From NCBI GenBank assembly GCA_038147395.1, contig JAYQTM010000001.1:248001-312000 (forward strand): a DNA stretch of 64,000 bases, in the 5' to 3' direction. The first letter of the stretch is position 1, and each line of letters begins with the position of its first letter. The stretch is from Eutrophovita brisbanensis. GTDB lineage: Bacteria; Pseudomonadota; Gammaproteobacteria; Burkholderiales; Eutrophovitaceae. Positions 1 to 7,519 of the stretch are shown here, piece by piece. Made by a program: the position numbers and the translations under genes. Below the pieces are notes generated by a model, which saw nothing but the letters and a program-made list of their open reading frames with translations, did no database searches and was not told the DNA's origin.

Positions 1-90
1 GCGGGTACTGCGGTGTATTTGATGTCCGAGCTCTCTGCATTTGTATCTGGACAAACCATTGTGGTGGATGGCGGCCACATCATGTATTAA
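1..90 (+). CDS. SDR-family oxidoreductase, C-terminal fragment (cut by window edge)
   Basis: The window opens inside a reading frame that ends at a TAA at 88-90. The last 29 residues contain SGQTIVVDGG, the C-terminal motif of classical short-chain dehydrogenases/reductases with an enoyl-ACP reductase or FabG-like fold, where the preceding residues reach the NAD(P)-dependent active site. Only this tail is visible, so substrate and cofactor cannot be judged. The gene lies 21 bases upstream of the symporter gene on the same strand and could be co-transcribed with it. Confidence 0.75.
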   Translation, partial: AGTAVYLMSELSAFVSGQTIVVDGGHIMY

Positions 91-111
91 AAACCCGAAG
101 GTAGCGCAGTC

Positions 112-1407
112 ATGACCAAACTAGCCCTCCATTGGCAGATCATCATCGCAATTGTGTTGGCAGCAATTGTGGGGTCAATCGTCAAAGATCTTTCCTATGG
201 CGGTGAGGTTGTGACCCTGCTCGGGATAGAAGTCAACGCAATCTTTGAATACGTTGGTTCATTGTTCCTGAATGCATTGAAGATGATTATCGTTCCATTG
301 ATCGCATCATCAATCATTGTGGGCATGTGTGGTTTGGGTAGTTCTGGCGCAAATTTCACGCGAATAGGCACTCGAACACTGATCTTTTACGCAGCCACTA
401 CGTTGATTGCGATTTTAGTTGGACTCGCGCTCATTAACATGACCTCCCCAGGCTACTTTGAGGGAAAGCCGGTCGGAGGTTTGCTTGCTTTAGATGATGA
501 CGATGCGCCCGCGATCCAAAGCAACATTGATCAACGTGGTCCAGGAGACGTTGCGAAGATTTTCTTACGAATGGTGCCACCGAATATCATCAAGGCCGCG
601 TCTGATGGTCAAATGCTCGGCATTATATTTTTCTCGATTTTATTCGGTTTTTTTGTGACGAAACTCTCTGATGACTTGCGGCAGCCGTTTTATCGCTTTT
701 GGGATGCTACATTCAAGGTCATGATGGGGATGACGGAGTGGATTATGAAATTTGCTCCTATCGGTGTCTTCGCGTTAGTTGCGGGGGTGATTGCCAAGAC
801 TGGTTTTGTCGCGGCAAAACCGCTCGCGGTGTTCGCGATGACTGTTTTCGCGGCTCTGTGTGTTCATGCGTTGATTGTGTTGCCGGTTTTGCTTCGAGTC
901 ATTGCGAAAGTCAGTCCGATGAAAATGATTCGCGCCATGTCCCCGGCGATGTTGACTGCATTCTCGACCGCTTCATCGTCTGCAACACTTCCCATCACGA
1001 TGAAGAGCTTAGAGAAAAACGTCGGGGTCTCAAACAATATCTCGAGTTTTGTTCTACCTCTTGGCGCGACCGTGAATATGAACGGAACGGCACTGTATGA
1101 ATGTGCTGCGGCCTTGTTTATCGCTCAGGCTTATGGATTGGAATTGAGTTTTGCTGTCCAGTTCACGATCGTAGTGGTTGCGTTATTGACGTCAATCGGG
1201 GTCGCTGGCGTGCCGTCTGCTTCGTTGGTGGCGATTGCCATTATTCTCGGTGCGATTGGGTTACCGGTTGAGGCGATTGGTGTGCTGATGGTGTTTGATC
1301 GCGTACTCGATATGTGTCGCACCAGCGTGAACATCTGGGGTGATGCGGTGTGTGCCACGATCGTTGCCCGATTGCAAGGCGAGAAAACGCAAATTGATTT
1401 GGGGTAA
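112..1407 (+). CDS. Dicarboxylate/amino acid:cation symporter (DAACS family)
   Basis: This 431-residue integral membrane protein has the hallmarks of the GltP/DctA/SDF family, which couples uptake of acidic amino acids or C4-dicarboxylates to Na+ or H+. Visible features are several hydrophobic helices, the serine-rich re-entrant loop STASSSATLP near residues 285-294, the NMNGT cation/substrate motif near 322-326, GVAGVPSASL of the second re-entrant loop, and DRVLDMCRTSVNIWGD in the last helix. The length matches the family. The exact substrate cannot be read from sequence. It ends one base before the convergent MATE gene, so the two transcripts must terminate into each other. Confidence 0.9.
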   Translation: MTKLALHWQIIIAIVLAAIVGSIVKDLSYGGEVVTLLGIEVNAIFEYVGSLFLNALKMIIVPLIASSIIVGMCGLGSSGANFTRIGTRTLIFYAATTLIAILVGLALINMTSPGYFEGKPVGGLLALDDDDAPAIQSNIDQRGPGDVAKIFLRMVPPNIIKAASDGQMLGIIFFSILFGFFVTKLSDDLRQPFYRFWDATFKVMMGMTEWIMKFAPIGVFALVAGVIAKTGFVAAKPLAVFAMTVFAALCVHALIVLPVLLRVIAKVSPMKMIRAMSPAMLTAFSTASSSATLPITMKSLEKNVGVSNNISSFVLPLGATVNMNGTALYECAAALFIAQAYGLELSFAVQFTIVVVALLTSIGVAGVPSASLVAIAIILGAIGLPVEAIGVLMVFDRVLDMCRTSVNIWGDAVCATIVARLQGEKTQIDLG

Positions 1408-1408
1408 T

Positions 1409-2725
1409 TCAGGCTGCTGACTCAACCGAGCGAGATACAGAGGGGAACTGAAACGAGAGAGTGAGCGCCCGGTAAATAAAATGGCACACAAAGGCAATCC
1501 AAAGACCTAAGTTTCCCCAACTCTGTAGTAAAAACCAGGTGAGAAAAAATAACGTCGTTGAGAGCAACATGCTGTTTCTCATCTTATCGGCCGCCGTGGC
1601 GCCGATAAAGATCCCATCGAGTTGAAAACACCACACGCCTATGATTGGGGTCAACGCAGCGAAGATGACGTACTCGTGCGCCATTGCACGCACATCTTCA
1701 TCAACGGTGATGAAGTTAACGATGTCTTCTCCTGTGAGAAGTAGAAAAATAGAAATCGTCGCAGCAATGGCGACTGCCCACGCTGTTGTCAGTTTGCATG
1801 AGCGAATAAACAATTCTCGTGATCTGCGTCCAAATGCTTCACCGACAAACTTTTCCGATGCGACCGCGATGCCATCAAGAAAGTAGGCCGAAACACTCAT
1901 GAAATGGAGCAGCACGGCATTAGCCGCTAATGTGAGATCTCCCATGCGCGCACCACTTGCCGTGAACCAACTGAAAATCAATATGAGTGCGAGCGACCGA
2001 ATCATGATGTCGACATTCACAGTCAGATTTCGTCGAATTTTTTTTCCATCAAGAATGATCGACAAATCCCATCGGCCACCGAGAGTTTGTTGCGCTCTAA
2101 AAACGAGACTGAATCCGAGTGCTGCAGCAAAATACTCGGAGATCAAAGTGCCCCAGGCAACACCCGGGACGCCGTAATCAAGCGCGAGGACGAATAATGC
2201 ATCGAGCACCATGTTGCTGCAGTTAAGGGTTAACTGAAGTAATAGAGCCTGTTTGCTTTTCCCAAGTGCGATGAGCCAGCCGAGAATGACGTAATTGATT
2301 AACGTTGCTGGGGCAGACCAAATCCGAATGTCGAAGTATTCTGAAGCAGATAATTCAACGTTTTCACTGGCGCCGAGCAGCGAAAAAGCGACGTGCGCAA
2401 TTGGCTGCTGAAGCACAATCAGTATCACGCCAATCGTAGATGCAAGCAGTAACGAACGGCCTAAAGATGCGATGATTTCATCTTTGTTTTCTGCGCCGAC
2501 TGCCTGAGCGGTGAGGCCTGTGGTTCCCATTCGTAAAAATCCGAATGCCCAAAATACGAAGGTGAAGATTAATGCTGATACAGCGACGGCACCGATGAGT
2601 GATGGGTCAGGTGTTTGCCCGATAATGACCGTATCGACAACACCGATGAGCGGGGTCGATACATTGGATAACATGATCGGCAGGGCGATCTTAAAGATGT
2701 CCTTGCTTGAGAGTAACTGTGTCAT
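1409..2725 (-). CDS. MATE-family multidrug/metabolite exporter (DinF-like)
   Basis: About 438 residues with roughly twelve hydrophobic segments. The N-terminal region reads IALPIMLSNVSTPLIGVVDT, typical of the MatE domain of DinF/NorM-type Na+- or H+-driven efflux proteins in the inner membrane. I placed the start at the ATG at 2723-2725; a GTG one codon upstream is also possible. It is the last gene of a minus-strand run that begins with hcmB and follows the second beta-helix gene by about 40 bases, so it may be co-transcribed with the mutase genes. Export of an organic acid or CoA-related by-product is possible but nothing in the protein shows it. Confidence 0.85.
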   Translation of the reverse strand: MTQLLSSKDIFKIALPIMLSNVSTPLIGVVDTVIIGQTPDPSLIGAVAVSALIFTFVFWAFGFLRMGTTGLTAQAVGAENKDEIIASLGRSLLLASTIGVILIVLQQPIAHVAFSLLGASENVELSASEYFDIRIWSAPATLINYVILGWLIALGKSKQALLLQLTLNCSNMVLDALFVLALDYGVPGVAWGTLISEYFAAALGFSLVFRAQQTLGGRWDLSIILDGKKIRRNLTVNVDIMIRSLALILIFSWFTASGARMGDLTLAANAVLLHFMSVSAYFLDGIAVASEKFVGEAFGRRSRELFIRSCKLTTAWAVAIAATISIFLLLTGEDIVNFITVDEDVRAMAHEYVIFAALTPIIGVWCFQLDGIFIGATAADKMRNSMLLSTTLFFLTWFLLQSWGNLGLWIAFVCHFIYRALTLSFQFPSVSRSVESAA

Positions 2726-2767
2726 CACTGAGCCACTGCTAAGGTGCCCAGGGATCGGTATGGAGGA

Positions 2768-3304
2768 TTAGCTCTGAGCGTTGTAATTTTTCGTATAGAG
2801 TTTATACACATCGACCCCAATTGAAAATAATTTTGCATTTTCCTCTGAGAGTGGCCGTGATTGTCTTGCAGGATTTCCTGACCAAATCATTCCTGCTGCG
2901 ACGACAGTATTTGGTTCCGTGATGGCACCAGCAGCAACAACGCCTCCATCTTCGACTACGGTGCCTTTGCCAAGGGTTGAGCCCATGCCGATGATGCAAT
3001 GATTTCCAATGGTGCCCGAGTGCATTTGAACATTGTGTCCAATCGTGACCCGTTGTCCGATGGTTAATTTCTCTCCAGGCTCTAAGGTGACCCGTGAATT
3101 ATCTTGAATGTTACTTGCTTCACCGAGGTGAACGGCTGCGCCGGCTGCGTTGATCTCGACACCAAACCAAATACTTGAATGGTCATCCATTGTGAGCTCA
3201 CCATCAATTGCAGCCGTCGGTGCGATGTAGCGTTGCTCAGATAGAAGTTTTGTTACGCCGTGTCCTGGATCTAGAACGATGTCAGGTACGGGCGATGAAG
3301 ACAC
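2768..3304 (-). CDS. Gamma-carbonic-anhydrase-like left-handed beta-helix protein, copy 1
   Basis: The 178-residue protein consists of hexapeptide repeats of a left-handed beta-helix followed by an alpha-helical tail, as in gamma carbonic anhydrases, PaaY and CaiE. Aligned to Methanosarcina Cam, it keeps the equivalents of His117 (H90 in TIGHN) and His122 (H95 in QMHSG) and the Gln of NIQD. The His81 position is Thr (T73), and the catalytic Arg of the VxRxD loop is missing. On its own it should not form a complete three-histidine zinc site. The start is GTG with no clear Shine-Dalgarno. It sits 45 bases after a sister gene with the opposite pattern of losses. Carbonic anhydrase, CoA-thioesterase (PaaY-type) or structural roles are all possible. 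Confidence 0.85.
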   Translation of the reverse strand: MSSSPVPDIVLDPGHGVTKLLSEQRYIAPTAAIDGELTMDDHSSIWFGVEINAAGAAVHLGEASNIQDNSRVTLEPGEKLTIGQRVTIGHNVQMHSGTIGNHCIIGMGSTLGKGTVVEDGGVVAAGAITEPNTVVAAGMIWSGNPARQSRPLSEENAKLFSIGVDVYKLYTKNYNAQS

Positions 3305-3349
3305 AACCAGTTCGCCAATAGATTCAGTCTGTCGGTTTTGACTGCACTT

Positions 3350-3811
3350 CTAAGTTGCTCTAGTTCGTTCGCTGGTTAGCTCTCTCACTGGTTTGGCGGG
3401 AACGCCTTGATAAATCCAGCCCGATTCGAGTTTTTTCCCTGGAGGAACAACACTATTGCTGCAGATGACAGAGTTTTTTCCAACGGTTGCATTGTCCATG
3501 ACGACCGCATGCTCGCCGAGAATACAGTTTTCTTCAATCTTGCATGCATGCACTAACCCGAATCGGCCGACAGTGACATTGTCACCAAGGGTGACCCCGA
3601 ACATACTGTCTGCAATATGCACAGTCGCGTAGTCACCGAACCAACAGCTGTTTCCAATATCAATCGATTCCCCATCTGCTCTGATGGTAACGAGGTCACT
3701 GAAGTGACAGTTCTCACCGACTGCGGCCCGGCCAATGATCGACACCCATCGATCATGCGTGGCATTTTTTGGAATGGTGGGTTGGTATTCGAGGTAAGGG
3801 ATGACGTTCAT
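3350..3811 (-). CDS. Gamma-carbonic-anhydrase-like left-handed beta-helix protein, copy 2
   Basis: A 153-residue hexapeptide-repeat protein of the gamma carbonic anhydrase/PaaY/CaiE superfamily. It keeps the Arg and Asp of the IRADG loop (R44, D46), the His81 equivalent (H65 in TVHIAD) and the His122 equivalent (H88 in LVHAC). The His117 position, contributed across the trimer interface in Cam, is Arg (R83 in VGRFG). It therefore lacks exactly the ligand its neighbour retains. It begins 36 bases downstream of hcmA on the same strand, which places it in the mutase operon. The C-terminus QGVPAKPVREL is the usual capping helix start of the family. Confidence 0.85.
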   Translation of the reverse strand: MNVIPYLEYQPTIPKNATHDRWVSIIGRAAVGENCHFSDLVTIRADGESIDIGNSCWFGDYATVHIADSMFGVTLGDNVTVGRFGLVHACKIEENCILGEHAVVMDNATVGKNSVICSNSVVPPGKKLESGWIYQGVPAKPVRELTSERTRAT

Positions 3812-3847
3812 ATTTTTTGATTTAGTTTGATATTTAAATTGTCTTTG

Positions 3848-5536
3848 TCAGAAGACTGGATTCTCTCGATAAGTGCCCCATAAGGTTCGTAGTTTTTCTA
3901 CGATGTCACCCATTGTTGCTCCAGCATCTACGAGCTCAATCGTAATGGGCATGATGTTTTTCGTCTCGTCTTTTGCAACCTCTAACAATTGGTCAAGCAA
4001 CTGTTCCACTTTGTCATTGTCCCGAGTTTTTCTCACCTCTTTAAGACGATTAATTTGACGCTCGGCGGTTGTAACATCATAGGGGTGTGTTTCGATATCA
4101 AATTTTTCGTCTTCTTCGACGTATTTGTTGACACCGATCACAGGCTTCTGACCATTTTGCTTGCGAAGCGCTGTCTCATAAGCGAAGTCGGCAATGTGTT
4201 TTTGGAACCAACCCTCTTCGATTAATTTGATCGTGCCGCCTTTTTCCTCGACTTCATCTAGAAGTTCGAATATTTTTTGTTCATATTGGCTCGTGAGATT
4301 TTCAACATAATACGATCCGCCGAGTGGATCGATGACATTCGCAACATTGGTTTCATCAGCGATGACTTGTTGTGTGCGCAAAGCGATCTTCATCGCCTCT
4401 TCAGTGGGAATGGCAAACGCCTCGTCCATACCATTGGTGTGAAGACTTTGAGTGCCACCCAACACAGCTGACAAAGCTTGCAGTGTGGTGCGCATGATAT
4501 TGACTTTGTATTGCGGTTTCGTTAGCGATGCTGCTGCAGTTTGTGTGTGAAAGCGAAGACGCATTGATTCTGGTTTCTTGGCGCCGAATCGCTCTTTCAT
4601 GATCTTTGCCCAGACGCGACGCACTGCTCTGAATTTGGCGACTTCTTCGAAGAAGTCAGCTTGGCATACAAAGAAAAACGCGAGTCTTGGTGCATACGAG
4701 TCGACATCCATTCCAGTTTTTTGAACCTCTTCGACGTACGTGATTGCATTGGCCATCGTAAACGCGACCTCGTGAAGTGGCGACGATCCTGCCTCGCTGA
4801 TGTGGTATCCCGAGATATTAATCGGGTTGTATCGTTTCATGTGTTCTGCGCAATAGGTAATGCAGTCTCGAACAATTCTGACCGATGGCGCGATGGGATA
4901 GATGTATTCTTTCTGCGCCATGTACTCCTTCAAGATGTCTGCTTGAATTGTTCCGGAGAGTTTATTGAGATCGTAACCTCGACGTTTGGCGAGCGCGACG
5001 TACATCGCGAGCAAGATCCAAGCGGTTGGGTTAATTGTCATCGAGACAGAAATCTTTTCTAGATCAATTTCATCGAATAACGCTTCCATGTCCGCCAAAG
5101 TGTCGATCGCAACACCTTCTCGCCCCACCTCGCCGTCACTCATTGGGTGGTCTGAGTCGTAACCCATCAGCGTTGGCATATCAAAATCAGTTGATAGGCC
5201 AGTTTGTCCTTGAGATATAAGGTATTTAAATCGATTGTTTGTGTCTTCCCCTGTTCCAAAGCCTGCAATTTGACGCATGGTCCAATTTCGACTTCGATAC
5301 ATTGTGGGGTAAGGGCCTCTCGTAAATGGGTATTGCCCTGGAAGGCCGATATCCTCTAAAGGGGTGTCTTGCGTATCCAACGCTGTGTACGTTCGTTTTA
5401 CGGGAAATCCACCGAGTGTGAAAAAATCATTTTCTCGTTCTGGTTGTTTTTTGAGAAAGCTTGATACTTCATTTTCTTCCCACAATTCGAGTTGCTGCTG
5501 TAATTGTCCAGGGCTAAATTTGTTTAGTACGCTCAT
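3848..5536 (-). CDS. hcmA: 2-hydroxyisobutyryl-CoA mutase large (catalytic) subunit, HcmA-like
   Basis: This 562-residue protein is the TIM-barrel substrate subunit of a coenzyme-B12 acyl-CoA mutase, without its own B12 domain. Three specificity positions match Aquincola tertiaricarbonis HcmA: Ile90 (RQIAGF), Asp117 (LSTDFD) and Gln208 (YMAQKE). Methylmalonyl-CoA mutase has Tyr and Arg at the first and third, and isobutyryl-CoA mutase has Phe and Gln. The predicted reaction is reversible conversion of 2-hydroxyisobutyryl-CoA to (S)-3-hydroxybutyryl-CoA. The length equals that of HcmA. A clear GAGGA ribosome site precedes the ATG. It lies 12 bases after the MeaB-like gene, with the B12 subunit two genes upstream. 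Family assignment is firm; substrate is inferred from the signature residues and operon layout. Confidence 0.85.
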   Translation of the reverse strand: MSVLNKFSPGQLQQQLELWEENEVSSFLKKQPERENDFFTLGGFPVKRTYTALDTQDTPLEDIGLPGQYPFTRGPYPTMYRSRNWTMRQIAGFGTGEDTNNRFKYLISQGQTGLSTDFDMPTLMGYDSDHPMSDGEVGREGVAIDTLADMEALFDEIDLEKISVSMTINPTAWILLAMYVALAKRRGYDLNKLSGTIQADILKEYMAQKEYIYPIAPSVRIVRDCITYCAEHMKRYNPINISGYHISEAGSSPLHEVAFTMANAITYVEEVQKTGMDVDSYAPRLAFFFVCQADFFEEVAKFRAVRRVWAKIMKERFGAKKPESMRLRFHTQTAAASLTKPQYKVNIMRTTLQALSAVLGGTQSLHTNGMDEAFAIPTEEAMKIALRTQQVIADETNVANVIDPLGGSYYVENLTSQYEQKIFELLDEVEEKGGTIKLIEEGWFQKHIADFAYETALRKQNGQKPVIGVNKYVEEDEKFDIETHPYDVTTAERQINRLKEVRKTRDNDKVEQLLDQLLEVAKDETKNIMPITIELVDAGATMGDIVEKLRTLWGTYRENPVF

Positions 5537-5548
5537 GAGTATTCCTCG

Positions 5549-6520
5549 TTAAAAAGCTACTTTGCTGAGTAGTTCTGTTGACGCGGTGAATGGGTCCAAC
5601 TCTCGCTTCGCAATTTGATCAACGGTTGCATTGAGCCGATTGTTCGTTGAATCGAAAAATCGACTGCGAAGCAGGTCCTCTGCTGTTTTAAAAGTACGGT
5701 ATTCCGCGATACGCCGCATTCGTTCGACCCCCAACTGGGTTGAACGGTGGACGTCACGATGTCGATCAATTGTTTGAATAAGGGTGTCAATTCCCTCCCC
5801 TTTTTCAGAACTCGTTCCAACAACTGGAACTTGCCAAAGCGGGCGGCCCTCTTGATCTTTGATGGCGATGTTGATACCCATCGCGAGCATGGTTTTTAGA
5901 TCGGTAATGGTGCGGTTGGAGTCTGGCCGGTCACATTTGCTCACCACATGAATGTCTGCAATTTCGAGAATCCCTGCCTTGATTGCTTGAACATCATCAC
6001 CAAGCCCAGGTGCAGAGACCACAATTGTTGAGTGTGATGCCTGAGCAATCTCGACTTCATCTTGACCGACCCCAACCGTTTCGATGATGACGATATCGAA
6101 TCCTGCCACATCGAGAATGTCGACGGCAGTGAGGGCAGATCTCGCGAGTCCACCGGTTGAGCCACGCGTTGCCATGCTGCGGATATACACACCCTCGTCC
6201 ATGACGAGATTTGTCATTCGGATGCGATCCCCCAGTATTGAGCCGCCTGAAAAAGGACTTGAGGGGTCAATTGCGATGACACCGACCCGGCGGCCATCAT
6301 TTCTAATGGTTTCGACAAGTTTACTCACAAGGGTGGATTTGCCGCTACCCGGCACTCCTGTCAAACCCACGATATGCGCGCGTCCAGCGCTTTTATATAT
6401 CTCTCCCATTGAAGCCAATGTGGCTTCGTCGTGTGCTTCTGCTCGTGACATCAGTCGACTGGCGGCTCTGAGGTCACCTTTTTTGAGCCGAGCGACTAAC
6501 TCTCCTGAAGGTATTGGCAT
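5549..6520 (-). CDS. meaH: MeaB/ArgK-type G-protein chaperone of a B12-dependent mutase (MeaH-like)
   Basis: A 323-residue SIMIBI-class P-loop GTPase. The Walker A motif GVPGSGKST lies near residues 55-63, followed by the DPSSPFSGGSILGDRIRM segment, ETVGVGQDE and SKCD, all typical of MeaB/ArgK proteins. These chaperones load adenosylcobalamin and protect or reactivate acyl-CoA mutases. It lies between the two mutase subunit genes, 17 bases after hcmB and 12 before hcmA. This is the arrangement known for hcm loci, where the chaperone is called MeaH. No obvious Shine-Dalgarno precedes the ATG, so translation may be coupled to hcmB. Confidence 0.9.
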   Translation of the reverse strand: MPIPSGELVARLKKGDLRAASRLMSRAEAHDEATLASMGEIYKSAGRAHIVGLTGVPGSGKSTLVSKLVETIRNDGRRVGVIAIDPSSPFSGGSILGDRIRMTNLVMDEGVYIRSMATRGSTGGLARSALTAVDILDVAGFDIVIIETVGVGQDEVEIAQASHSTIVVSAPGLGDDVQAIKAGILEIADIHVVSKCDRPDSNRTITDLKTMLAMGINIAIKDQEGRPLWQVPVVGTSSEKGEGIDTLIQTIDRHRDVHRSTQLGVERMRRIAEYRTFKTAEDLLRSRFFDSTNNRLNATVDQIAKRELDPFTASTELLSKVAF

Positions 6521-6537
6521 TGTTTCAGAGGAGATTT

Positions 6538-6945
6538 TTATCTTGGCCCGCGTTCATCGACGAGCCTTTGAAGTGTCTCTACGATCTTGTTTGGGGGTGT
6601 GTCCTGTAGCAGAAGTTCTTTGACGCCCATCTCTTTCAATGCATTGACATCCTCGTCAGGAACAACGCCACCAACCACAACGATGGTGTCTGAAGCATCT
6701 TTTTCTTCCAAAAGTGCCATGATTTTTGGGCAGATCGTCATATGAGCGCCCGATAAAAGGCTGATGCCCAGAACGTCAACATCCTCTTGGATGGCCGCGT
6801 TGACCACCTCGTCTGGTGTGCGATGTAGGCCAGTGTAAATCACGTCCATACCCGCATCTCGCAGTGTTCGCGCTACGACTTTGACACCACGGTCATGTCC
6901 ATCGAGACCGACTTTTGCGAGTAAAACCCTTATCGGTGAGCTCAT
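6538..6945 (-). CDS. hcmB: 2-hydroxyisobutyryl-CoA mutase small (B12-binding) subunit, HcmB-like
   Basis: A 135-residue stand-alone cobalamin-binding Rossmann-like domain. It has the base-off/His-on motif DGHDRG, with His as the cobalt ligand, and the downstream GISLLSG and VVGGVVPDED segments. HcmB proteins are of similar size. I chose the ATG at 6943-6945 (protein MSSPIRVLL...) because GGGAGA sits seven bases upstream; an in-frame ATG at 6973-6975 would add ten residues with no ribosome site. It is the first gene of the mutase operon and is divergent from the truncated haemoglobin gene. It must pair with the HcmA-like subunit for activity. Confidence 0.9.
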   Translation of the reverse strand: MSSPIRVLLAKVGLDGHDRGVKVVARTLRDAGMDVIYTGLHRTPDEVVNAAIQEDVDVLGISLLSGAHMTICPKIMALLEEKDASDTIVVVGGVVPDEDVNALKEMGVKELLLQDTPPNKIVETLQRLVDERGPR

Positions 6946-6971
6946 TAAGATTCTCCCATCATGTTTTTTGC

Positions 6972-6996
6972 GCAAAGTAGTAAGTACACACTTTGC
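6972..6996. promoter_or_regulatory. Inverted repeat upstream of hcmB
   Basis: GCAAAGT at 6972-6978 is repeated as its exact reverse complement ACTTTGC at 6990-6996, with 11 bases between. It starts 27 bases upstream of the hcmB start codon, in the intergenic region shared with the divergent haemoglobin gene. Position and symmetry fit a repressor site; no cognate regulator is recognised nearby. Confidence 0.35.
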
Positions 6997-7062
6997 ATTA
7001 TTTTGTTTTATTTATTAATGCGAATCTACTGGCATGTGTCAGAGCGCCAGTTGTTGGATATT

Positions 7063-7078
7063 TACAATCATTATTGTA
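7063..7078. promoter_or_regulatory. Palindrome in the hcmB/haemoglobin divergent promoter region
   Basis: TACAAT at 7063-7068 and ATTGTA at 7073-7078 form a perfect inverted repeat around a four-base CATT spacer. The site lies about 120 bases from hcmB and 100 from the haemoglobin gene, so it could act on either. The form fits a TetR- or GntR-type operator, but this is inferred from symmetry alone. Confidence 0.35.
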
Positions 7079-7174
7079 TACGGAATACGGTAACTGCTGG
7101 TAGCCGGCACATGAGTGAAGAGACTATAGTTCAGGAGAATAGTTTGGCGTAACTTCTGTGGAGAAGGTGAAAAC

Positions 7175-7519
7175 GTGGACGAGAGGCGGCGGGTCGTGGA
7201 GCGATTGGTGGAGATTTTTTACGAGTTAGTCCTTGAGGACCGGGAGCTAAGCCACGTTTTTAATCGGTATATCGATGATTTTGAGGCTCACAAGGTTGGT
7301 TTCTCAGACTTCTGGGAACGAGCACTTTATCGCTCCACTGAATATGGTCGGAATCCATTTCAAGTGCACCAAGCCATTGAGATGAGCGCCAACCATATCG
7401 ATCGTTGGCTCGAACTATTTGAGTGCGCGACCCGACAGACGCTTAATGGGGAAGAGCAACGTGTCGCGAATCAGGTTGCTCGACAGATGGCAGACAGTTT
7501 TAAAGCGATCCTACATTGA
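7175..7519 (+). CDS. Group III truncated haemoglobin
   Basis: A 114-residue helical protein matching group III (C-type) 2/2 haemoglobins: an early FY in helix B, FNRYIDDFEAH, FWERALY, and the proximal-histidine segment ANHIDRWLELF followed by a final amphipathic helix. Such proteins bind haem and are linked to NO, sulphide or oxygen chemistry; the role here is not shown. The start is GTG, supported by GGAGAAGG seven bases upstream. It is divergent from hcmB and overlaps the 3' end of the convergent icmF gene by nine bases. Its location between two radical B12 mutases is suggestive but unproven. Confidence 0.8.
   Translation: MDERRRVVERLVEIFYELVLEDRELSHVFNRYIDDFEAHKVGFSDFWERALYRSTEYGRNPFQVHQAIEMSANHIDRWLELFECATRQTLNGEEQRVANQVARQMADSFKAILH

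Noticed and set aside
3848..5536. Methylmalonyl-CoA mutase as the identity of the mutase large subunit
   Set aside because: The Tyr and Arg that bind the methylmalonyl carboxylate are replaced by Ile90 and Gln208, and Asp117 matches HcmA.
6961..7152. A 63-residue plus-strand reading frame between hcmB and the haemoglobin gene
   Set aside because: No ribosome site or recognisable protein; it covers the divergent promoter region with two inverted repeats.
6946..7174. Cobalamin riboswitch ahead of hcmB
   Set aside because: I looked for the conserved B12-box core and found none here, nor ahead of icmF in the 10778-10878 gap.
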